This document shows, piece by piece, positions 6,283 through 15,383 of a stretch of DNA of 38,652 nucleotides. The DNA is from Deltaproteobacteria bacterium (lineage in GTDB: Bacteria > Desulfobacterota > Desulfomonilia > UBA1062). Both the position numbers and the translations under genes were made by a program. The stretch spans positions 1-38,652 of the forward strand of contig DSBG01000093.1 of NCBI GenBank assembly GCA_011046135.1, in the 5' to 3' direction. The notes below the pieces were generated by a model. That model was not told the DNA's origin. It did not search any database and was given only the letters and a program-made list of their open reading frames with translations. Numbering within the stretch: position 1 is the first letter of the stretch; every line of letters begins with the position of its first letter.

Positions 6283-8412
6283 ATGAGAATGAAGCGAGTA
6301 TCCATACAAACAGGCCTGGCGTGGCTTCTGATCCTTGCAGGGTTCACGGGAATTCTGGCACTGCGTGGTGTTGCAGAAGCCGCCCCGGAAACCTCCGTAC
6401 AGCATCATACCGGTGAACTCTCCCCCATGAAGGAACACAAGGGGCTCACCGGTGAAATAGTCCGGCAGATCACCCGTTCCCACTTTTCCAGGATCACCAT
6501 CGATGACACCTTTTCTCACAGGGTGTTCGATGCCTACCTTTCGAGTCTCGATCCTGCAAAAATGCACTTCCTTTCTTCAGAAATTAAAGAGCTTGAGCAC
6601 TACGGTTCACTGCTCGATGACGCGCTCCTCAGCTCGGATGTGATGCCTGCCTTCGAGATCTACCACCACTATCACCTCCGCGCGTCTGAGCGCCTTACGT
6701 TCCTGATCGAACAGGTCTCCCGCGGACTTGCCGACATGCCCCTCGATACCGACGAAACCATCGAACTCGTCAGGAGAGATGCCCCCTGGCCGACATCGAG
6801 AGCCCAGCTCGAGAACCTCTGGCTTCAAACCCTCAAGAGCGAAGTGATCAGCCTCAGGCTCACAGACAAGGCGTTCCACGATATCGAACAGACCCTGCTC
6901 ACGCGTTTCAAGGCACAGCTCCACAGGCTGGAACAGACGACGAGTGAAGACGTGTTCCAGATCTACATGAATGCCGTTGCACAAATCCACGACCCACACA
7001 CACAGTACTTCTCCCCGAGATCGTCGGAGAATTTCCACATCAATATGAGCCTGTCCCTGGAGGGGATCGGCGCAATGCTCACCATCGAGAACGAGTATAC
7101 GAAAGTTGTCAGGCTCATCCCGGCAGGCCCGGCTGACAGGAGCGGGCTGATCAAACCCAACGACAGGATCATCGGCGTGGGACAGGGCCCGCAGGGTCAG
7201 ATCGTGGATGTCGTGGGATGGCGTCTGGACGACGTGGTGGATCTCATCAGGGGACCCAAGGAAACGATCGTGAGACTTCGAATCATTCCCGCGGACAGCA
7301 CCGCTCTCAACGGGGCAAGAATTGTCGTGCTCACCAGAAGCACGGTGAGGCTCGAGGAGCAGGCCGCACAGAAAGACATCATTACTCTTGAACGCGGGGA
7401 GCAGCCCTTCAGGATCGGCATCGTCAAGATCCCCACGTTTTATCTCGACATGAAGGCTTTACAGTCAGGTGATGCAGAGTATAAGAGCACCACCAGGGAT
7501 GTTCAGCGCATTCTGGGTGAACTCGCATCTGAAGATATTTCCGGCCTGATCATCGATCTGCGGGAGAATGGCGGCGGTTCTCTGCAGGAGGCGACAACGC
7601 TGACAGGCCTGTTCATCAGGACAGGGCCCACGGTTCAGATCAAGTACTCTGACGCCGATGTGGATGTGCTCTATGACCGTGACCCGCGCATCTTCTACAC
7701 CGGTCCTTTAGCCGTGATCATCAACCGGATGAGCGCCTCTGCTTCTGAAATATTCGCAGGAGCGATCCAGGACTACCGCAGGGGTCTTGTCATCGGGGAA
7801 ACGAGCTTCGGCAAAGGAACGGTGCAGTCCCTCATCCCGCTGAGCAGGGGGCAGATGAAAATCACCACCGCGAAATTCTACCGCATCTCCGGGGCGAGCA
7901 CCCAGCACAAGGGGGTCGTTCCCGACCTCGTCTACCCGAGCCTGTACGATCATGATACCCTCGGGGAGAGCAGCCTGGAAAATGCCCTGCCCTGGGACAG
8001 AATCGATCCGGTCCCCTATCAAGTACTGGCACCCCTTGCGTCCATTGACGACAAGCTCCGTGAGCGTCATGAAACCAGGATCATTCATGATCCAGATTTT
8101 GTCTTTCTCGGTGCCATGATCGACTACTTGGACCAGTCGAGAAAAAAGACCACCGTCTCGCTCAACCTCTCCCGGAGAAAACAGGAGCTCGAGGAGTCCC
8201 GCCGCCACCGGCTCGAACTGGAAAACACCCGGCGCGCGGCAAAAGAACTCCCCCTGATCCAGAAGATCGAAGAGGAGAGTGAAGACGACGGCAGAAAAGC
8301 GGAAACTCCCGCTCAGGAAGATCCTGTGCTCATGGAGAGTGGTCACGTGCTCCTCGACTATATCGAGCTGAGTACCCGGAATCTGCCGGGACATCTCGTC
8401 TCCGGGATGTAG
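6283..8412 (+). CDS. prc: Carboxy-terminal processing (tail-specific) protease, S41 family
   Basis: Periplasmic serine protease of the Prc/Tsp type, which degrades or trims proteins from exposed C-termini. The 709-aa protein has an N-terminal signal or membrane segment (about residues 9-30), the long N-terminal Prc domain, a PDZ domain around 255-345, and an S41 catalytic core. The Ser-Lys dyad is visible as SASASEIF with Ser486 and FGKGTV with Lys511, the same 25-residue spacing as E. coli Ser430/Lys455. The C-terminal third carries the charged region typical of Prc. The ribosome site before the ATG at 6283 is weak, and an ATG two codons on is possible. It probably controls envelope protein quality or peptidoglycan hydrolase turnover, as Prc does elsewhere. 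Confidence 0.93.
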   Translation: MRMKRVSIQTGLAWLLILAGFTGILALRGVAEAAPETSVQHHTGELSPMKEHKGLTGEIVRQITRSHFSRITIDDTFSHRVFDAYLSSLDPAKMHFLSSEIKELEHYGSLLDDALLSSDVMPAFEIYHHYHLRASERLTFLIEQVSRGLADMPLDTDETIELVRRDAPWPTSRAQLENLWLQTLKSEVISLRLTDKAFHDIEQTLLTRFKAQLHRLEQTTSEDVFQIYMNAVAQIHDPHTQYFSPRSSENFHINMSLSLEGIGAMLTIENEYTKVVRLIPAGPADRSGLIKPNDRIIGVGQGPQGQIVDVVGWRLDDVVDLIRGPKETIVRLRIIPADSTALNGARIVVLTRSTVRLEEQAAQKDIITLERGEQPFRIGIVKIPTFYLDMKALQSGDAEYKSTTRDVQRILGELASEDISGLIIDLRENGGGSLQEATTLTGLFIRTGPTVQIKYSDADVDVLYDRDPRIFYTGPLAVIINRMSASASEIFAGAIQDYRRGLVIGETSFGKGTVQSLIPLSRGQMKITTAKFYRISGASTQHKGVVPDLVYPSLYDHDTLGESSLENALPWDRIDPVPYQVLAPLASIDDKLRERHETRIIHDPDFVFLGAMIDYLDQSRKKTTVSLNLSRRKQELEESRRHRLELENTRRAAKELPLIQKIEEESEDDGRKAETPAQEDPVLMESGHVLLDYIELSTRNLPGHLVSGM

Positions 8413-8510
8413 CCCTCACCGTAAGCCATGCCGTCCTTTCCTCCATCACCCCACGGGAAGATGACATTGACCGTGGCCTTTCGTGCAGTCCATGAGGTAT
8501 ACTCCCGCCC

Positions 8511-9542
8511 ATGAAGACACACCCTCCACGCAGGCAGGTTCTGGTTACCGGAGGAGCCGGGTACATCGGGAGCCACACCTGTGTAGAACTCCTCGGCGCA
8601 GGCTTCGACGTGATCGTCGTGGACAACCTCTCGAACTCCAAGGAGGAGTCCCTCGCCAGGGTCCGGGAGATAACCGGAAAGCCCCTGACATTCATCCGAT
8701 CCGACCTCCTCGACGAGGCAGCCATAAAGGCACTGTTTAAGGCGCACAGGATCGATGCCGTGATCCACTTCGCGGGGCTCAAGGCCGTCGGTGAATCCGT
8801 GGAACTCCCCTTGAACTATTATCACAACAACCTCACGGGGACCATGGTCCTGTGCAAGGCCATGCAGGAACACGGGGTGAAAAACATCGTCTTCAGTTCT
8901 TCGGCCACAGTCTACGGTGAACCCGCAACCGTTCCCATCAGGGAAGACTTTCCGCTGGGCCCTTCAAATCCCTATGGTCGCACTAAACTGATGATCGAGG
9001 AGATCCTGAAGGACCTCCACGCCTCTGATCCCGGCTGGAATGCGGCTCTGCTTCGCTATTTCAATCCGGTCGGGGCCCACGCCAGCGGCAGAATAGGAGA
9101 GGATCCCAGTGGCATCCCCAACAATTTACTGCCCTATGTTACCCAGGTGGCGATCGGCCATCTCCCTCAACTCCGGGTATTCGGGAGCGATTATCCCACT
9201 CACGACGGGACAGGGGTCAGGGACTACATCCACGTGGTCGATCTCGCCATCGGTCACCTTCATGCCCTGGAAAAACTCTTTTCAAACCCCGGAATCGTGA
9301 CCTACAACCTGGGAACGGGCCGCGGCTACAGTGTGCTGGACGTCGTTCATGCGTTCGAAAGGGCTTCGGGAAGAACAGTCCCCTACACCCTGGTGGACAG
9401 ACGACCCGGCGATATCGCTGTCTGTTTCGCCGATCCCGCCCGGGCGAAAAAAGACCTCGGATGGTCGGCGAAGAGAGGATTGGAAGAAATGTGCGCAGAT
9501 GCGTGGCGCTGGCAGAAGGCCAATCCCAAGGGTTATTCCTGA
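8511..9542 (+). CDS. galE: UDP-glucose 4-epimerase
   Basis: Short-chain dehydrogenase superfamily enzyme that interconverts UDP-glucose and UDP-galactose with bound NAD, supplying sugars for lipopolysaccharide and capsule. The 343-aa length is typical. The Rossmann motif GGAGYIG spans residues 14-20, the conserved [11 protein letters not shown] carries the catalytic Ser, and the catalytic pair is Tyr155 and Lys159 in YGRTK. NPVGAH, IGEDPSG and the C-terminal [11 protein letters not shown] are further GalE hallmarks. It lies 98 nt after prc, and the next gene begins 58 nt after its stop. Epimerisation of N-acetyl sugars cannot be excluded. Confidence 0.95.
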   Translation: MKTHPPRRQVLVTGGAGYIGSHTCVELLGAGFDVIVVDNLSNSKEESLARVREITGKPLTFIRSDLLDEAAIKALFKAHRIDAVIHFAGLKAVGESVELPLNYYHNNLTGTMVLCKAMQEHGVKNIVFSSSATVYGEPATVPIREDFPLGPSNPYGRTKLMIEEILKDLHASDPGWNAALLRYFNPVGAHASGRIGEDPSGIPNNLLPYVTQVAIGHLPQLRVFGSDYPTHDGTGVRDYIHVVDLAIGHLHALEKLFSNPGIVTYNLGTGRGYSVLDVVHAFERASGRTVPYTLVDRRPGDIAVCFADPARAKKDLGWSAKRGLEEMCADAWRWQKANPKGYS

Positions 9543-9600
9543 GGTGATCTCTTCCCGAGAAGACCCCGGAAGCCTGCAGAACGAACTCAAGGGACAGACC

Positions 9601-10167
9601 ATGAAGGAAACACCCCACGCAACCCTGTTCAGCGACAATCTCATGTGCCTTGCCCAAAGCATCCACCCGTTCTCCCGGGAAGATCCCCTCGCCGATGTCA
9701 TGACCGCCCTTGAACAGGTTCTGGTCTCCATCATGCATTATGCCCTGGAAGGCACGGACCACCAGTTGCACCCGGATCACAGCTCCCTGGAGAAATCATC
9801 TGCCGGAGCCTGTTTCATGACGGCCTGCGCCGTCGCCATGATCTCTTTGCTTCAGGACCAGCACATCCTGGTGGATGGGAGAGAACTCTTGAGAAGGGCC
9901 GGTTCTGTCCTGCTCTCATCCTATTCCCACAAGCAGCAGGCCCGGATCCTCGAAGAGGGAAACCTCCTCTTCGGCGAGATCATCACCCTTGCGCGTTCGA
10001 CCCCCTCCCTGGAACAGTGGCTGAACAGCGTCCACACGACAACCGTACAGTACGTGAACACACAGGGGAAAAACGACTACAGAGAATTTTTTCCCCCGCT
10101 CTACCTTGTACTGCTCATGGCAACAGGGCAGACGGGTCTCGGGAAGAGCCAGGGTACAGATGCATGA
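9601..10167 (+). CDS. Hypothetical protein, 188 aa
   Basis: I do not recognise this protein. It is probably soluble and largely helical (long runs of Leu, Ala, Glu and Gln), with no signal peptide or membrane segment. It contains three Cys in the first ~85 residues and a late stretch REFFPPLYLVLLMATG that may be a buried helix. The ATG at 9601 is preceded by AAGGGA 8 nt upstream. An upstream extension in this frame overlaps galE and is rejected. Its stop codon overlaps the start of the next gene (ATGA at 10164-10167), so the two are likely translated together and may act together. Confidence 0.7.
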   Translation: MKETPHATLFSDNLMCLAQSIHPFSREDPLADVMTALEQVLVSIMHYALEGTDHQLHPDHSSLEKSSAGACFMTACAVAMISLLQDQHILVDGRELLRRAGSVLLSSYSHKQQARILEEGNLLFGEIITLARSTPSLEQWLNSVHTTTVQYVNTQGKNDYREFFPPLYLVLLMATGQTGLGKSQGTDA

Positions 10168-10514
10168 ACAGCCTGAAGGCCGTTCTTCACGGCGGGAAAG
10201 ATCGTGCCCTTTCCGCATCTTTGAAGATCATGGCTCAGCGGCACCTCAAGAGGTTCGGTGATGTCGTTGATCTGCACCTCGATACCTCTCGAAAGACCCT
10301 CGAGATCGAGATGGTCCTCTCAGGTGAAGACAGCCCTGTCACCGTTCACCTGGGCTCGTATGTCCTGGAGAAGAGATCGGGGAAGACCTGGCTCACCATT
10401 TCAGAGATCACGGCATCCAGGGTATGGATTCAACGGGTTGCCCAGGAATTTCTGGTCGGCAGGGCCTTCGAAATCCCCCCTGCCTATGCGAAACTCGTTG
10501 AGTTTCTTCTCTGA
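10164..10514 (+). CDS. Hypothetical protein, 116 aa, translationally coupled
   Basis: An unknown small protein, basic at the N-terminus (ALSASLKIMAQRHLKRFG), followed by an apparent beta-rich middle (DVVDLHLD, KTLEIEMVL, PVTVHLGSYVL) and a helical C-terminus ending FEIPPAYAKLVEFLL. The pattern suggests a compact alpha/beta fold without membrane segments. The ATG overlaps the previous stop as ATGA, with AGGGT upstream. It reads as the downstream partner of the 188-aa unknown protein. No function is assigned. Confidence 0.68.
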   Translation: MNSLKAVLHGGKDRALSASLKIMAQRHLKRFGDVVDLHLDTSRKTLEIEMVLSGEDSPVTVHLGSYVLEKRSGKTWLTISEITASRVWIQRVAQEFLVGRAFEIPPAYAKLVEFLL

Positions 10515-10566
10515 AACGTTGCTTTTTCACCCCTGCACGGTTCCTCACCACTGCCGGGGCACACCT

Positions 10567-10668
10567 GAGGCCGATCAATCATGGCTCGATAGATATGCCA
10601 GCAGGCATGAAGCCGACCAAACATGTCTCGATGGTTGTGAGGGCAAGCATGAAGCCGATCCACTGCAT
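10567..10668 (+). repeat. Degenerate 42-bp tandem repeat
   Basis: Two full 42-bp units (10567-10608 and 10609-10650) and the start of a third (10651-about 10660). All begin GA(A/G)GCCGA(T/C)C, and the two full units share CTCGAT and end in CAT. The length is a multiple of three, and one plus-strand frame reads EADQ-(S/T)-(W/C)-LD repeated every 14 residues, but no ribosome site starts that frame. It may be a small repeat expansion or the remnant of a repeat-coding gene, in the 250-nt gap before metF. Confidence 0.55.
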
Positions 10669-10764
10669 TGACAACACGTCGAGTTTCCTGCAGTATGAGC
10701 CGATGCGTGTGCGCCACACAGCGACAGCGACTATGAAAAATCAGACACAGGCAGTGCGGAGACC

Positions 10765-11637
10765 ATGGAGCAACAGGTAAAAGACTGTTTCGAGACCACG
10801 TCCAGCACCTTCAGTTTCGAGTTCTTTCCCCCCAAAGAGGAAAAGGACTGGGACAAGCTCTTCCACACCATCAAAGACCTCATGCCGTTGAAGCCCTCCT
10901 GGGTGAGCGTGACCTACGGAGCAGGTGGTTCCACCAGGGAAAATACCCACAACCTGGTGGTCCGCATCAAACGCGAAACCGAGCTCATGGTGGTATCCCA
11001 CCTCACCTGTGTCGGAACCGACAGGAATGATATCCACTCCATCCTCGAGAGATACGTACACCATGGAATCGAGAATATCCTGGCCCTGCGGGGTGACCCG
11101 CCGGCTCACCAGAGCGCCTGGGTCCCGACCAGGGACGGGTTTCCCCACGCCGCTGATCTCGTTTCCTTCATCAAAAAGCAGCTTCCCCACCTGTGCGTCG
11201 GGGTTGCGGGGTTTCCCGAGGGACATCCCGAGACGCCCAACAGGCTGCTGGAGATCGACTACCTCAAGGCCAAGGTCGATGCAGGGGCTGACTACATCAT
11301 CACCCAGCTGTTTTTCGATAACCGCGACTTTTACGATTTCTGCCAGCGGTGTGAGCTCGCCGGCATCCACGTCCCGATCATCGCAGGGATCATGCCCATC
11401 ATTTCAAAGAGCGGCATGTTGCGCATGGCCTCCCTTGCTGCAGGGGCGCGGTTTCCTGCAGAGCTCCTGAGGTCTGTAGGGGCCGCTCAGGATGCGGCGT
11501 CCATCGAACAGATCGGCATCGAGTGGGCCACCTCTCAGGTACGTGACCTCATTGACAACAAGGTCAAGGGCGTGCACTTCTACACATTGAACCACGCCCG
11601 GGCGACACTGAAGATCTACGAATCCCTCGGGGTGTAA
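10765..11637 (+). CDS. metF: Methylenetetrahydrofolate reductase
   Basis: FAD enzyme that interconverts 5,10-methylene- and 5-methyl-tetrahydrofolate. It feeds methionine synthesis or, in anaerobes, the methyl branch of the Wood-Ljungdahl pathway. The 290 aa match the bacterial family. Seen directly: FEFFPPK near residue 15-21 with the catalytic Glu, VSVTYGAGGSTR, HLTCVGT, LALRGDPP with the flavin-tuning Asp, DAGADYIITQLFFDN and PIIAGIMPI. The start ATG has GGAG upstream. No corrinoid protein, metV or other folate gene lies next to it, so its pathway role cannot be read from context. Confidence 0.96.
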   Translation: MEQQVKDCFETTSSTFSFEFFPPKEEKDWDKLFHTIKDLMPLKPSWVSVTYGAGGSTRENTHNLVVRIKRETELMVVSHLTCVGTDRNDIHSILERYVHHGIENILALRGDPPAHQSAWVPTRDGFPHAADLVSFIKKQLPHLCVGVAGFPEGHPETPNRLLEIDYLKAKVDAGADYIITQLFFDNRDFYDFCQRCELAGIHVPIIAGIMPIISKSGMLRMASLAAGARFPAELLRSVGAAQDAASIEQIGIEWATSQVRDLIDNKVKGVHFYTLNHARATLKIYESLGV

Positions 11638-11878
11638 CTGCCCTGCCCGTGGTCGTGTGGGGTGACCTCACCGGTGGTTGTGACGCACCACATGATTCAT
11701 TGCATCGCGGGGATTCACGAGCCCTCTTCCCCTGGGAGGAAAAGGGTGGTACAATGAGTGCCGTGATCGTGGCGAGGTGGATCTTCGAATCATGATCAGT
11801 GGACACTGAGGATGGAGACGGGGGCATTTCTTAGTCAGAAACAGGACTTACAATTTCACCATACGTGGGAGGGAATCT

Positions 11879-12442
11879 ATGCTGAAAAAGGTTGTTACAC
11901 TGGTAGTTATCGTTTTCTTGTGGGCATCAGTCGGCTCTGCAGTGCAAGTCTCTGGCGTCAATGTGGCTGACTCCATCAGCACCGGCGGCACCGACCTTTT
12001 CCTCAATGGCGCTGGAAAAAGAACGAAGTTCTTTATCGATGCCTATGTCGGAGGTCTGTATCTGAAGGCGGAAAACAGCGATGCCCAGGCCATTATCGAT
12101 GCCGATGAACCCATGGCCATCGTATTGCACATCACCTCGGGAATGGTCACGAGCGACAAGATGGAAAGCGCCACCAGGGAAGGATTTGATAACGCCACCG
12201 GCGGCAACATCGAACCCATAAAGGACCGGATCGATGTGTTCATCGATGTCTTCAGGGAAAAGATCAACCAGGGAGATGTCTACGAATTCGTGAACGTGCC
12301 AGGCAAGGGTGTCGAGGTCTACAAGAACGGGAACGCCGTCACGGTTGTACCGGGGATGGATTTCAAAAAGGCCCTCTTCGGGATCTGGCTGGGAGACAAG
12401 CCTGCCCAGAAAAACCTGAAGAACTCCATGCTCGGGCTCTAG
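11879..12442 (+). CDS. Exported chalcone-isomerase-like domain protein
   Basis: A 187-aa protein with a clear Sec signal peptide (basic MLKK, hydrophobic VVTLVVIVFLWASVGSA) and a mature part resembling the bacterial chalcone isomerase-like family (Chalcone_3 type). Supporting features are VSGVNVADS, LNGAGKRTKFFIDAYVGGLY, the IVLHITSGMVTSDKM segment and the end KKALFGIWLGDKPAQ. These bacterial proteins are periplasmic and mostly of unknown function; some fold relatives bind fatty acids. Isomerase activity should not be assumed. A strong GTGGGAGGG ribosome site precedes the ATG. It stands alone between metF and an AI-2E family permease. Confidence 0.85.
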   Translation: MLKKVVTLVVIVFLWASVGSAVQVSGVNVADSISTGGTDLFLNGAGKRTKFFIDAYVGGLYLKAENSDAQAIIDADEPMAIVLHITSGMVTSDKMESATREGFDNATGGNIEPIKDRIDVFIDVFREKINQGDVYEFVNVPGKGVEVYKNGNAVTVVPGMDFKKALFGIWLGDKPAQKNLKNSMLGL

Positions 12443-12484
12443 TAACACGACGATCCAGGGCGGGTAGGCTGAGAAAGGACGGGC

Positions 12485-12562
12485 CGACCCTCCCTGGATT
12501 ATTTGAACATCATCTCCGATGGATCTCATGGCGCCCTCTTTGGGAGGGTCGCTTCTTCTGTT
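12485..12562 (+). terminator. Long-loop inverted repeat, possible terminator
   Basis: A 10-bp inverted repeat CGACCCTCCC / GGGAGGGTCG (12485-12494 and 12542-12551) with a 47-nt loop. A T-rich tract ending in TTTTT follows within about 10 nt. It could end the chalcone-isomerase-like transcript, but the large loop makes this uncertain. Confidence 0.35.
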
Positions 12563-12673
12563 TTTACCTTTCACGAACGAACCCTGACCGACAGGGAAAC
12601 ACCAACATGATTCGACAGCGTACGTTTTTTCTGTTCATTGACGAAAAAAACTTGCTATCATACCCGGTAACCC

Positions 12674-13741
12674 ATGAAAGCATACCTCGAAAAATGGATT
12701 AAGCGATACTTTTCCGACCCGCAGGTGATTATCCTCGGCTTCCTGCTGATTCTTGCTTTTGTATTGTTCTACACCCTGGGAAGCATGCTCATACCGGTCT
12801 TCGTTGCCATCGTGATCGCATACATCCTCGACGGCCTCGTGGACTGGCTCGAGGTGTTCCGTGTGCCGAGAAAGGCAGCGGTCATCACAGTGTTCCTCTT
12901 TTTCATCGCGGTGCTGATCGCACTCTTCACGATATTCCTGCCGCTGCTCTCCAGGCAGATCGCCCAACTCTTTCAGGAGCTGCCATCCATGATTACCAAG
13001 GGGCAGAAAGAGCTCCTGCTCCTGCCCCAGAAATATCCCGACTTCATCTCAGAGGAGCGGATGAAAGCACTGTTCACCATGATGGGAACAGGCCTCAGCA
13101 ACATTGGAGACTACATCGTGCAGATCACCATCTCGGGTGCCATGGGCATCATCACCCTGATGGTCTACCTCATCCTCGTTCCGTTCCTGGTGTTCTTCTT
13201 CCTCAAGGACAAGGAGGAGATCTTTGCGTGGATCAAATCACTGCTGCCCGAGGATCTCGGTCTGACGACAAAGGTCTGGATCGAAGCAAACCAACAGGCA
13301 TCGAACTACATTCGCGGCAAGGTCTGGGAGATTATCATCGTGTGGGCGGTCAGTTACGGGACCTTTACCCTCATGGGACTGAAATTTTCAATCGTTCTGT
13401 CGCTCTTCGTGGGCCTGTCCGTGCTGGCGCCCTACATCGGGGTGACGGTCATGTTCATTCCCATCGCCATCGTTTCCCTGTTCCAGTGGGGACCCGGTGC
13501 GCATACTTTCTATGTCCTGTTCGCCTACGGCATCATCCAGGTGATCGACGGCAATATCCTCGCACCCCTGCTGCTCTCGGAAGTGGTAAACATCCATCCC
13601 GTGGCGATTATCATCGCCATCCTCGTCTTTGGCGGGCTCTGGGGAATCTGGGGACTGATCTTCGCCATACCCCTGGCCACGCTTTTTCACGCGGTTCTCA
13701 AGGCTTGGATGGGGAGCATCCTCAGGGAAACACAACCGTGA
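12674..13741 (+). CDS. AI-2E family transporter (PerM/TqsA-like permease)
   Basis: Inner-membrane protein of 355 aa in the UPF0118/AI-2E family. Several hydrophobic segments are visible: pairs near residues 15-40 and 68-95, one around 150-180, and a C-terminal block of four or five from about 210 to 345. The family motif near PYIGVTVMFIPI and the C-terminal GLWGIWGLIFAIPLATL are typical. Members export autoinducer-2 (TqsA) or act as Na+/H+ antiporters or permeases, so the substrate is open. The ribosome site is poor (GGTAA), and a TGCTATCAT extended -10 lies only ~15 nt before the ATG. Confidence 0.88.
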   Translation: MKAYLEKWIKRYFSDPQVIILGFLLILAFVLFYTLGSMLIPVFVAIVIAYILDGLVDWLEVFRVPRKAAVITVFLFFIAVLIALFTIFLPLLSRQIAQLFQELPSMITKGQKELLLLPQKYPDFISEERMKALFTMMGTGLSNIGDYIVQITISGAMGIITLMVYLILVPFLVFFFLKDKEEIFAWIKSLLPEDLGLTTKVWIEANQQASNYIRGKVWEIIIVWAVSYGTFTLMGLKFSIVLSLFVGLSVLAPYIGVTVMFIPIAIVSLFQWGPGAHTFYVLFAYGIIQVIDGNILAPLLLSEVVNIHPVAIIIAILVFGGLWGIWGLIFAIPLATLFHAVLKAWMGSILRETQP

Positions 13742-13857
13742 CCCCGTGAAGAGACAGCACTCCTCAATCAGACAGTACAGCGACTGAGCCTGCCCTGGGA
13801 GCCGATTATCGTGTGAAGGCCAGGCCCTGCAGGAGTGTAGAGGGTGCAAAGAAACAA

Positions 13858-13887
13858 TTTGCAATTGCAAAACCTTTCAATTATGTA
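13858..13887 (+). promoter_or_regulatory. Sigma-70-type promoter overlapped by a 14-bp palindrome
   Basis: TTGCAA (13859-13864), a 17-nt spacer and TATGTA (13882-13887) make a fair promoter for the aminotransferase 60 nt downstream. The -35 lies inside the perfect palindrome TTTGCAATTGCAAA (13858-13871), which would suit a repressor operator. No regulator is identified. Confidence 0.4.
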
Positions 13888-13946
13888 TCCATCAAGTTCC
13901 CCACACCAAGAGACGATGTGGAGGAAAAGAGCAGACCCAGGAGACC

Positions 13947-15284
13947 ATGACCATGAGAAGAAACATCGTGCACGAGGGTGCCGAGCAGCTCACCTACGAA
14001 ATCCGTGAAATCGTCGCTGTCGCCGATGATCTTGCACGACTGGGCGTACCGATTACCTGGGAAAACATCGGGGATCCCATTGCAAAGGGAGAAAAAATCC
14101 CTGACTGGATCAAGGACATCATCATTCACCTGGTCACCCAGGACAAGACCTATGGGTATGTCGCCACCCAGGGCGTTCTCGAATCCAGGCAGTTCCTCGC
14201 GGAACAGGTGAACAAGCGCGGCGGCTATCAGATCACCAAGGATGATATCATCTTCTTCGACGGTCTCGGTGACGCGGTGGCAAAGATCTTCGGATACCTC
14301 AAGAGAGAGGCACGGGTCATCGGTCCCTCCCCCGCCTACTCCACCCATTCCTCGGCAGAAGCGGCCCACTCCGGGTACGAACACCTCACCTATGAACTCG
14401 ACCCCAATAACGGGTGGATGCCGGACCTCCAGGATCTGGAAAACAAGATCCGCTACAATGACTCCATTGCAGGCATCCTCATGATCAACCCGGACAATCC
14501 CACCGGGGCAGTCTACCCCCGGGAACTCCTGGAAAAGATCGTCGGCATCGCCAGGAGGCACAAGGTGTTCATGATCTGCGACGAAACCTACGCGCACATG
14601 GTCTACAGCACGGCAGAAACCGTCCACCTGAGCGAAATCATCGGGGATGTCCCCGGTATCGCGCTGCGGGGCATCTCAAAGGAATTCCCGTGGCCCGGTG
14701 CCCGGTGCGGCTGGATCGAGGTCTTCAACCAGGACAAGTTGAATTTCAAACGGTACATCAAGAGCCTCATCAACGCCAAAATGCTCGAGGTGTGTTCCAC
14801 GAGCCTGCCGCAGTATGCCGTCCCCCTGGTGATCGGCGACCCCCGGTACAAGGACCACCTTGCAAAGAGGAACCATATGTATGAACAGCGGGCGAACGAG
14901 GCCTATGAGATCCTCTCAGCCGTGGAGGGAATCAGGGTGAACAAGCCTCATGCTGCGTTCTATATGTCCGTCCTGTTCGAAGACGCTGTGCTGAATACCA
15001 GGCAGAGCCTTCCCATCAGCAATCCCAAAGCCCGCGAGTACATCGAGAACAAGATCAAGGGCGTGGAGGTCGACAAGCGATTTGTCTACTACCTCCTCGG
15101 CTCCACGGGCATCTGCGTGGTCCCGTTGACCGGATTCTGCTGCAAGAGAAAAGGGTTCAGGATAACCCTCCTCGAGATAAATGATGAGAAACGCAGGTGG
15201 ACCTTTGAAACCATTGCGGACAGCATCAGGACATACCTCAACTCGACGGAAACCGCAGCCTCCCCGTCGCAGTCCGCGATCTGA
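13947..15284 (+). CDS. Pyridoxal-phosphate-dependent aminotransferase, class I/II
   Basis: Fold-type I aminotransferase of 445 aa. The PLP lysine is Lys245 in GISKEFPWPGARCGW. NPDNPTGAVYP, the DETYAHMVY segment and the aromatic cofactor-stacking region are present. Such enzymes move amino groups between amino acids and 2-oxoacids. The long C-terminal part with FCCKRKGFRITLLE resembles a group often annotated as alanine/aspartate-type aminotransferase, but the exact substrate cannot be told. The ATG at 13947 has CAGGAG 4 nt upstream. A palindrome over its promoter suggests that it is regulated. Confidence 0.9.
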   Translation: MTMRRNIVHEGAEQLTYEIREIVAVADDLARLGVPITWENIGDPIAKGEKIPDWIKDIIIHLVTQDKTYGYVATQGVLESRQFLAEQVNKRGGYQITKDDIIFFDGLGDAVAKIFGYLKREARVIGPSPAYSTHSSAEAAHSGYEHLTYELDPNNGWMPDLQDLENKIRYNDSIAGILMINPDNPTGAVYPRELLEKIVGIARRHKVFMICDETYAHMVYSTAETVHLSEIIGDVPGIALRGISKEFPWPGARCGWIEVFNQDKLNFKRYIKSLINAKMLEVCSTSLPQYAVPLVIGDPRYKDHLAKRNHMYEQRANEAYEILSAVEGIRVNKPHAAFYMSVLFEDAVLNTRQSLPISNPKAREYIENKIKGVEVDKRFVYYLLGSTGICVVPLTGFCCKRKGFRITLLEINDEKRRWTFETIADSIRTYLNSTETAASPSQSAI

Positions 15285-15383
15285 TCACGCCCGGATGGGG
15301 CGGCAGACCGAGCGCTGCGCGGTGATCACGCATCGGGACGTCGATATGTTCTCGCAGTGTTCCGTGCTTGCCAGGGCTGAATC

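Noticed and set aside
10258-10671. Plus-strand ORF of 137 codons carrying the EADQ repeat
   Set aside because: Its first two thirds overlap the 116-aa gene in another frame, and no ribosome site is present. Only the repeat itself is reported.
12656-12661. TGC-TATCAT extended -10 for the AI-2E family permease
   Set aside because: It would leave a leader of only about 6 nt and has no good -35; noted only in the gene entry.
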